The notes under the pieces are model-generated. The model was given only the letters and a program-made list of their open reading frames with translations, was not told the DNA's origin and did no database searches. A DNA stretch of 64,000 nt from the NCBI RefSeq assembly GCF_000423885.1, contig NZ_KE384102.1, forward strand, positions 39,745 through 103,744, written 5' to 3'. The stretch comes from Thermomonas fusca DSM 15424 (GTDB taxonomy: Bacteria; Pseudomonadota; Gammaproteobacteria; Xanthomonadales; Xanthomonadaceae). Below are positions 59,566-64,000 of this stretch, in pieces. Both the position numbers and the translations under genes were made by a program. How positions within the stretch are numbered: the first letter of the stretch is position 1; each line of letters starts with the position of its first letter.

Positions 59566-60087
59566 ATGCGGACTCACGACCTGGCTTTCCTCAAGCGTTT
59601 CTCGATGGTGATCGCCTTCCTGGTGTTGCTGGCGCTGGGCCTGATCCTGTTTGCCCGCCATCTCAACGGCAAGGTCGAATACCCCGAAAGCGCGGTGGCC
59701 AAGCAGAGCCTGCAAGATCGCATCGCCCCCGTGGGCGCGGTCTACGCCGGCGCCACTGGCGCCGCGGCGCAGGCAGCTGCAGCTGCAGCGGCTTCCGCTG
59801 CACAGACCGCCAACGTGCCGTTTGACGGCCGCACCGACGGCGCCGAGATCTTCAACAACGGCCCCTGCACCGGCTGCCACACCGCCGGCGTGGGCGGCGC
59901 CCCGAAGCTTGACGCTGCCGGCATCGGCGCGCGCGCGGCCGAGCAGGGCGTGGAAATGCTGATCAAGAAGGCCACCGAAGGTTTCACCGGCACCGCCGGG
60001 GTGATGCCGGCCAAGGGCGGCAACCCGGCCCTGACCGACGACCAGATGAAGGCCGTGGTCGAGTGGATGGTGGCGCAGAGCAAGTAA
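59566..60087 (+). CDS. Membrane-anchored cytochrome c5-type protein
   Basis: A 173-residue monoheme cytochrome. One N-terminal membrane helix (about residues 14-32) anchors a periplasmic domain after an Ala/Gln-rich linker. The heme site CTGCH is near residue 101, and the distal Met is in GVMPAKGGNP near residue 146, as in cytochrome c5 proteins. It probably carries electrons to a terminal oxidase or another acceptor. The start at 59566 was chosen for the membrane anchor and a GGGA 5 nt upstream. Confidence 0.88.
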   Translation: MRTHDLAFLKRFSMVIAFLVLLALGLILFARHLNGKVEYPESAVAKQSLQDRIAPVGAVYAGATGAAAQAAAAAAASAAQTANVPFDGRTDGAEIFNNGPCTGCHTAGVGGAPKLDAAGIGARAAEQGVEMLIKKATEGFTGTAGVMPAKGGNPALTDDQMKAVVEWMVAQSK

Positions 60088-60110
60088 GCCGCGCAGTGCG
60101 CGCAGCCCGG

Positions 60111-60138
60111 ACGCCGCCTGCGGGCGGCGTTCGCGTTT
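60111..60138 (+). terminator. Hairpin after the cytochrome gene
   Basis: ACGCCGCC / GGCGGCGT forms a perfect 8-bp stem with a TGCG loop, followed by TCGCGTTTG. It is a probable intrinsic terminator with a weak T tail. Confidence 0.55.
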
Positions 60139-60187
60139 GTGGCGGGCCGGCCGGCGGTTTCACGCTGGCTGCGGCATCATGGCAGGC

Positions 60188-60862
60188 ATGAACGAGACGA
60201 CAGCCAAGCCTGCGGGTGCCGATGCGGCGCTGGTCATCGACGGCCCCGCGGGCCGGATCGAGGCCGCGTACGACGTGGCCGAAGCCACGCCGCAGCCGGT
60301 GCTGGCCATCGTCTGCCATCCGCTGCCCACCGAGGGCGGCACCATGCACAACAAGGTGGTGACGATGGCTGCGCGAGCACTGCGCGAATCCGGCATCGCC
60401 ACCCTGCGTTTCAATTTCCGCGGCGTGGGCGGCTCCGAGGGCAGGTTCGACCATGGCGACGGCGAGCTCGACGACCTGCGCGCGGTGGTGGCTTGGGCAC
60501 GCGCGCGGCATCCGGACAAGGCCCTCTGGCTGGCCGGCTTCAGCTTCGGCGCCTGGGTGTCGCTGCGCGGCGCCGTGGAACTTGGCGCGGCCGCGCTGAT
60601 CAGCATCGCCCCGCCGGTGGGCCGCAGCTGGGAGTTCACGGACATCGCCCTGCCGACCATGCCGTGGCTGGTGATCCAGGGCGATGCCGACGAGATCGTC
60701 GATGCCACCGCCGTGCGCGACTGGATGACCTCGCTGCCTTCGCCGCCCGAGCTGGTGGAGATGCCCGACACCAGCCACTTCTTCCATCGCAAGCTGATGG
60801 ACCTGCGCGGCGCGGTGAAAAACGGCATCCGCGGCTGGCTGCCGCTGCCTCCCGCGGCATGA
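60188..60862 (+). CDS. Alpha/beta hydrolase (COG2945-like)
   Basis: A 224-residue hydrolase with CHPLPTEGGTMHNKV near residue 41, RFNFRGVGGSEG near residue 76, the nucleophile GFSFGA near residue 119 and a late His in DTSHFFH. The family has a conserved fold and mostly unknown substrates. The ATG at 60188 was chosen because CATCAT lies 7 nt upstream; an ATG 9 bp earlier is also possible. The stop overlaps the zapE ATG by 4 bp. Confidence 0.85.
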   Translation: MNETTAKPAGADAALVIDGPAGRIEAAYDVAEATPQPVLAIVCHPLPTEGGTMHNKVVTMAARALRESGIATLRFNFRGVGGSEGRFDHGDGELDDLRAVVAWARARHPDKALWLAGFSFGAWVSLRGAVELGAAALISIAPPVGRSWEFTDIALPTMPWLVIQGDADEIVDATAVRDWMTSLPSPPELVEMPDTSHFFHRKLMDLRGAVKNGIRGWLPLPPAA

Positions 60863-61962
60863 GCGAAGCGTCGCTTCCTTCGCAGCGCTATGCCGAGGGC
60901 GTGGCGCGCGGCGACTGGCTTGCCGATCCGGCCCAGCAGGCGGCGCTGCGCGCGCTCGACCGCGTCCATGCCGAACTGCTGCGGCCAGCACCCGCGCGCG
61001 GCCTGCTGCAGCGGCTGCTTGGCGGCCCGGCGGAGGCGCCGCCAGTACACGGGCTGTACCTGTGGGGCGGGGTTGGCCGCGGCAAGACCTTCCTGATCGA
61101 CCTGTTCTACGCCGGCCTGCCGATCCGCGAGAAGCGCCGCACCCATTTCCACCGCTTCATGCGCGAGGTGCACGAGCGTTTGCGCGCGCATGCCGGCCAG
61201 CGCGATCCGATGGCCGCGATCGCGCGCGAATGGCGGCGCGAACTGCGGGTGCTGGTGCTGGACGAATTCTTCGTCTCCGACATCGGCGACGCCATGTTGC
61301 TGGCGCGGCTGCTGGAGCGCCTGTTCGCCGAGGGCGTGGTGCTGGTCACCACCTCCAACGCCGCGCCCGCGGCGCTGTACAAGGACGGCCTGCAGCGCGC
61401 GCGCTTCCTGCCCGCGATCGCCCTGCTGCAGCGCCATTGCGAAGTGGTGGAGCTGGTCAGCGACACAGACTACCGGTTGCGCGCGCTGACCCAGTCGCCG
61501 GTGTACCGCGCCCCGCTGGACGCCGACGGCGATGCCTGGCTGCAGCGGCGCTGGCACGAGCTGGGCGGCGACGATGGCCACCGCGACGCCGGCATCGTCA
61601 TCGATGGCCGCCGCATCCCGGTGCGCGCGCGCAGCAAGGGGCTGTGCTGGTTCGACTTCGCCGCGCTGTGCGAGGGCCCGCGCGGCAATGCCGATTACAT
61701 CGAGATCGCGCGCGAATTCCACACCGTCCTCATCGGCGGCATCCCGCATTTCGACGCGCTGCGCGACGACGCCGCACGCCGCTTCGTGCACCTTGTGGAT
61801 GAGCTGTACGACCGCCACGTCAACCTGGTGTGCACCGCCGACGCCGCGCCGATGGCGCTGTATTCGGGCGAACGCCTGGCCGCCGCGTTCGAACGCACCA
61901 CCTCGCGGCTGATCGAAATGCAGTCCGCCGACTACCTTGCCCACGAGCACCGCTGCGAATGA
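60859..61962 (+). CDS. zapE: Cell division protein ZapE (AFG1-like ATPase)
   Basis: A 367-residue P-loop ATPase of the AFG1/ZapE group, which in E. coli associates with the Z-ring during division under some conditions. Walker A GGVGRGKT is near residue 72, Walker B VLVLDEFFVSD near residue 135, and FHRFM, a family motif, lies between them. It sits in an operon with the hydrolase upstream and queF downstream, with 4-bp overlaps on both sides. Confidence 0.93.
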   Translation: MSEASLPSQRYAEGVARGDWLADPAQQAALRALDRVHAELLRPAPARGLLQRLLGGPAEAPPVHGLYLWGGVGRGKTFLIDLFYAGLPIREKRRTHFHRFMREVHERLRAHAGQRDPMAAIAREWRRELRVLVLDEFFVSDIGDAMLLARLLERLFAEGVVLVTTSNAAPAALYKDGLQRARFLPAIALLQRHCEVVELVSDTDYRLRALTQSPVYRAPLDADGDAWLQRRWHELGGDDGHRDAGIVIDGRRIPVRARSKGLCWFDFAALCEGPRGNADYIEIAREFHTVLIGGIPHFDALRDDAARRFVHLVDELYDRHVNLVCTADAAPMALYSGERLAAAFERTTSRLIEMQSADYLAHEHRCE

Positions 61963-62780
61963 ACGCCAACACCACCGCCAATTCGCCGCTCGGCCGCGAG
62001 ACCGCGTATCCCGCGCAGTACGACGCCGGCCTGCTGTACCCGATCCCGCGCGCGCCGGCGCGTGCCCAGCTGGGCATCGCCGCGGGCGCGCTGCCGTTCA
62101 TCGGCCTCGACCGCTGGCAGGCGTTCGAGCTGTCGTGGCTGGATCCGCGCGGCAAGCCGCAGGTCGCCACCGCCACCCTGCAGGTACCGGCGGATTCGCC
62201 CCGCCTGGTGGAATCCAAGTCGCTCAAGCTCTACCTGAACTCCTTCAACGCCAGCCGCTTCGACGATGCCGAGGCGGTACGCGCGCGCATCGAGGCGGAC
62301 CTGTCGCAGGCCGCGGGCGCGCCGGTGACGATGGCCTTCGGCCTGCCCGCGCTGGCGATCGCCGCGGATGCCGAAAACATCGACGGCCTCGATATCGCCA
62401 TCGACAGCTACGGCCCACCCGACGCCTCGCTGCTGCTGGCGGATGCCGGCAACATCCTCGAGGAGACGCTGCACAGCGCGCTGCTGAAGTCCAACTGCCC
62501 GGTCACCGGCCAGCCCGACTGGGCCGACGTCACCATCGCCTACCGCGGCCCGCGCCTCGACCGCGCCGGCCTGTTGCGCTACCTGGTCAGCTTCCGTGAC
62601 CACGCCGGTTTCCACGAACAGTGCGTGGAGCAGATCTTCGTCGACCTGCTGGCACGCTGCGCGCCGCAGCAGCTGTCGGTGGAAGCCCGCTACACCCGCC
62701 GCGGCGGCCTCGACATCAATCCCTGGCGCGCCACGCCCGGCATCGCCGCGCCCGCAGCCGTCCGCACCGAACGGCAATAG
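61959..62780 (+). CDS. queF: NADPH-dependent 7-cyano-7-deazaguanine reductase QueF
   Basis: Reduces preQ0 to preQ1 in queuosine synthesis. The 273-residue length fits the two-domain (type II) QueF. The substrate motif ESKSLKLYLNSFN is near residue 87, the catalytic Cys in LKSNCPVTGQPDWAD near residue 183, and FHEQCVEQIF near residue 218. The start overlaps the zapE stop (ATGA). Confidence 0.96.
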   Translation: MNANTTANSPLGRETAYPAQYDAGLLYPIPRAPARAQLGIAAGALPFIGLDRWQAFELSWLDPRGKPQVATATLQVPADSPRLVESKSLKLYLNSFNASRFDDAEAVRARIEADLSQAAGAPVTMAFGLPALAIAADAENIDGLDIAIDSYGPPDASLLLADAGNILEETLHSALLKSNCPVTGQPDWADVTIAYRGPRLDRAGLLRYLVSFRDHAGFHEQCVEQIFVDLLARCAPQQLSVEARYTRRGGLDINPWRATPGIAAPAAVRTERQ

Positions 62781-62863
62781 GGCTGCCTGAACGCGCCGCG
62801 ATGTTTTCTTAACAGGTCGCGTGCAAGCGTTGCCCTTGTCCGAATACCGGGCAAGGAGTTCCC

Positions 62864-63166
62864 ATGAGCAACGAGAAGAAACCCGACTTCTCCGACGTGC
62901 AAAGCGCCGTGCAGAGTACGGAGCAGGTCAAGCCCGACTTCTCCGATGTCCAGTCGAAGGTAACGTCGACCGAAACCATCGCCGGCGCCGCCGCCGGTGA
63001 GCAGACCTACACCGTGGAGAGGGGCGACAACCTCTCGAAGATCGCCAAGCACTTCTACGGCAAGCAGGACTGGAAGCGCATCTTCGACGCCAACCGCGAC
63101 CAGCTCTCGGACCCGGACCGCATCCAGCCCGGCCAGGTGCTGAAGATCCCCGCGCGGGAAGACTGA
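62864..63166 (+). CDS. Small LysM-domain protein
   Basis: A 100-residue protein with a C-terminal LysM domain (about 48-98: TYTVERGDNLSKIAKHFYG ... IFDANRDQL ... GQVLKIP), a peptidoglycan- or chitin-type binding module. The N-terminal 40 residues contain two copies of KPDFSDVQS followed by an STE-containing stretch. There is no signal peptide, as in the YgaU/LysM cytoplasmic group, so its site of action is unclear. AAGGAG precedes the ATG. Confidence 0.85.
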   Translation: MSNEKKPDFSDVQSAVQSTEQVKPDFSDVQSKVTSTETIAGAAAGEQTYTVERGDNLSKIAKHFYGKQDWKRIFDANRDQLSDPDRIQPGQVLKIPARED

Positions 63167-63204
63167 GTACAGCCCCCTTTCGACGAACGACGAGGAAATC
63201 CGAT

Positions 63205-63699
63205 ATGAACAAGCGCAATCGCCTGCACATGAGCGTGCTCGCCGTCCTGCTGGGCAGCGTGGCACTGGTCGGCTGCAAGAAGAAGGAAGAACCGGCGCCG
63301 CCGCCGGTGGCCAGCGAACCCGCACCGATGGCGGAACCGCCCGCACCGATGCCGGCCACTGCTTCGGTCACCAGCGTCGACCTCGGCAACGCGGTGGGCG
63401 CCGACATGCGCGTCACCGCGCCGATGACCACCTTCAGCCCGAAGGACACCATCCACGCCGCGGTCGCCACCGCCACCTCCGACCCGATGGCCTCGGTGCC
63501 GGCCAAGCTGGGCGCGAAGTGGACCCACGTGGACAGCAACCAGACCATCAACGAAGAGAGCAAGGACGTCACCTTCACCGGCGACGGCGTCACCGACTTC
63601 CAGATCAGCAAGCCCAGCGGCTGGCCGACCGGCAAGTACAAGGTGGAGATCTCGCTGGACGGCAACGTGGTGCAGACCCGCGAGTTCGAGGTGAAGTAG
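63205..63699 (+). CDS. Hypothetical lipoprotein
   Basis: A 164-residue product with a signal segment and the lipobox LVGC near residue 25, followed by a Pro/Ala/Glu-rich linker. The C-terminal beta-rich domain ends in KPSGWPTGKYKVEISLDG, a pattern reminiscent of immunoglobulin-like folds. The function is unknown. GACGAGGAAA lies 8 nt before the ATG. It lies 38 bp after the LysM gene and may be cotranscribed with it. Confidence 0.8.
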   Translation: MNKRNRLHMSVLAVLLGSVALVGCKKKEEPAPPPVASEPAPMAEPPAPMPATASVTSVDLGNAVGADMRVTAPMTTFSPKDTIHAAVATATSDPMASVPAKLGAKWTHVDSNQTINEESKDVTFTGDGVTDFQISKPSGWPTGKYKVEISLDGNVVQTREFEVK

Positions 63700-63704
63700 G
63701 TTTC

Positions 63705-63739
63705 AAGCTGAGGATGCGGCTTCGCCGCATCCTCAGCTT
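63705..63739. terminator. 15-bp perfect hairpin after the lipoprotein gene
   Basis: AAGCTGAGGATGCGG / CCGCATCCTCAGCTT forms a perfect 15-bp stem around CTTCG, five bases after the stop codon. It lacks a T-run, so it may be a REP-like element or an RNA-stability structure rather than a classical terminator. Confidence 0.6.
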
Positions 63740-63780
63740 ATGGATATGGCTTTGCAGCAGCGAAGCGAATCGAGACTACC

Positions 63781-63826
63781 TTAGTCCCAACTTCCAAGTG
63801 CAACACCCCCATATCGGGGCGTTGCC
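63781..63826 (+). mobile_element. Probable left end of an IS30-type element
   Basis: The sequence just before the transposase fragment (for example AAGTGCAACACCCC) resembles IS30-family ends, and contains a CCCC...GGGG hairpin next to the start codon. The right end lies outside the window, so the exact boundary and target duplication cannot be seen. Confidence 0.4.
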
Positions 63827-64000
63827 ATGTCCAGAACCTATCACCACCTGAGCGCCGAAGAACGCGCTGTCATCATGCTCGAACGTCAGAACGGCAGCAG
63901 TCTGCGCTCAATTGCGCTGCGCCTGGGACGCTCGCGAACATCATCTCCAGCGCGAAGCCACGCGCCTCCGATTTCTGAGCTGCCTATGCGGCAGCGAACC
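63827..64000 (+). pseudogene. IS30 family transposase fragment, frameshifted
   Basis: The first 35 residues (MSRTYHHLSAEERAVIMLER...SLRSIALRLGRS) are a good IS30-family transposase N-terminus, including the helix-turn-helix. After LGRS, where PSTISREL is usual, the frame loses similarity. LQREATR continues in another frame, and a later AAYAAAN-like segment lies in a third frame after a stop codon. Frameshifts between about 63935 and 63985 therefore seem to have inactivated it. The gene runs off the window. Confidence 0.65.

Overview
The window is about 64 kb of a high-GC (roughly 70% G+C) gammaproteobacterial chromosome. Gene content and order point to the Xanthomonadaceae (Lysobacter / Luteimonas / Thermomonas / Xanthomonas relatives): two-gene glyQ-glyS, tatABC, tamA-tamB, a bioB-bioF / bioH-bioC biotin cluster next to comF and ubiA, rdgC, ttcA, an outer-membrane adhesin repertoire, and sites resembling those of the Crp-like regulator Clp. 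Nothing indicates a plasmid or prophage. The only mobile DNA is a decayed IS30-type transposase start at the right edge.

Layout. 0-8.7 kb: the end of a GGDEF-EAL cyclic-di-GMP enzyme, then plsB, a YdcH-family gene, ttcA, rdgC, a YgjP-like metallopeptidase and a lipoprotein. 8.8-24 kb: housekeeping block with hemH and an overlapping hydrolase, a SYLF protein, tatABC, a BPSS1780-type membrane protein, a glutamine amidotransferase, glyQS (glyS carries a low-GC patch) and tamAB. 24-32 kb: accessory block with a trimeric autotransporter adhesin bearing a collagen-like stalk, divergent from an ECF-type sigma factor coupled to a Ser/Thr kinase, then two lipoproteins. 32-35.7 kb: mnmG, a 459-bp intergenic region with a predicted sigma-54 promoter, a small RNA, a second structured RNA and a perfect Crp/Clp-type palindrome, then a PLP-dependent dehydratase. 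35.7-41.4 kb: a four-gene overlapping signalling operon (hybrid kinase, CheR, CheB, REC-kinase) without a chemoreceptor. 41.4-49.9 kb: the biotin genes split by an inverted aldehyde dehydrogenase gene, comF, ubiA and tRNA-Arg(CCG). 50-59.3 kb: an M4 protease and a four-gene overlapping operon encoding a 1770-residue autotransporter with a 557-residue tandem duplication, a TIGR03032-type protein, an EF-hand protein and a GNAT-like protein. 59.5-64 kb: cytochrome c5-type protein, a hydrolase-zapE-queF operon, a LysM protein, a lipoprotein and the IS30 remnant.

Themes. Many neighbours overlap by 4 bp (ATGA/GTGA), so coupled translation is common. About ten transcription-unit starts lack a Shine-Dalgarno sequence and instead have a -10-like hexamer 6-9 nt before the start codon, which predicts widespread leaderless mRNAs. 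Cyclic-di-GMP metabolism, Clp-like sites and two large surface adhesins suggest a surface-attachment and regulation theme. The best candidates for undescribed biology are the four-gene autotransporter operon, the sigma-54-driven small RNA upstream of mnmG, and the collagen-stalk YadA-type adhesin beside the sigma factor/kinase pair. All assignments come from reading the sequence and recalling families; no database search was run.
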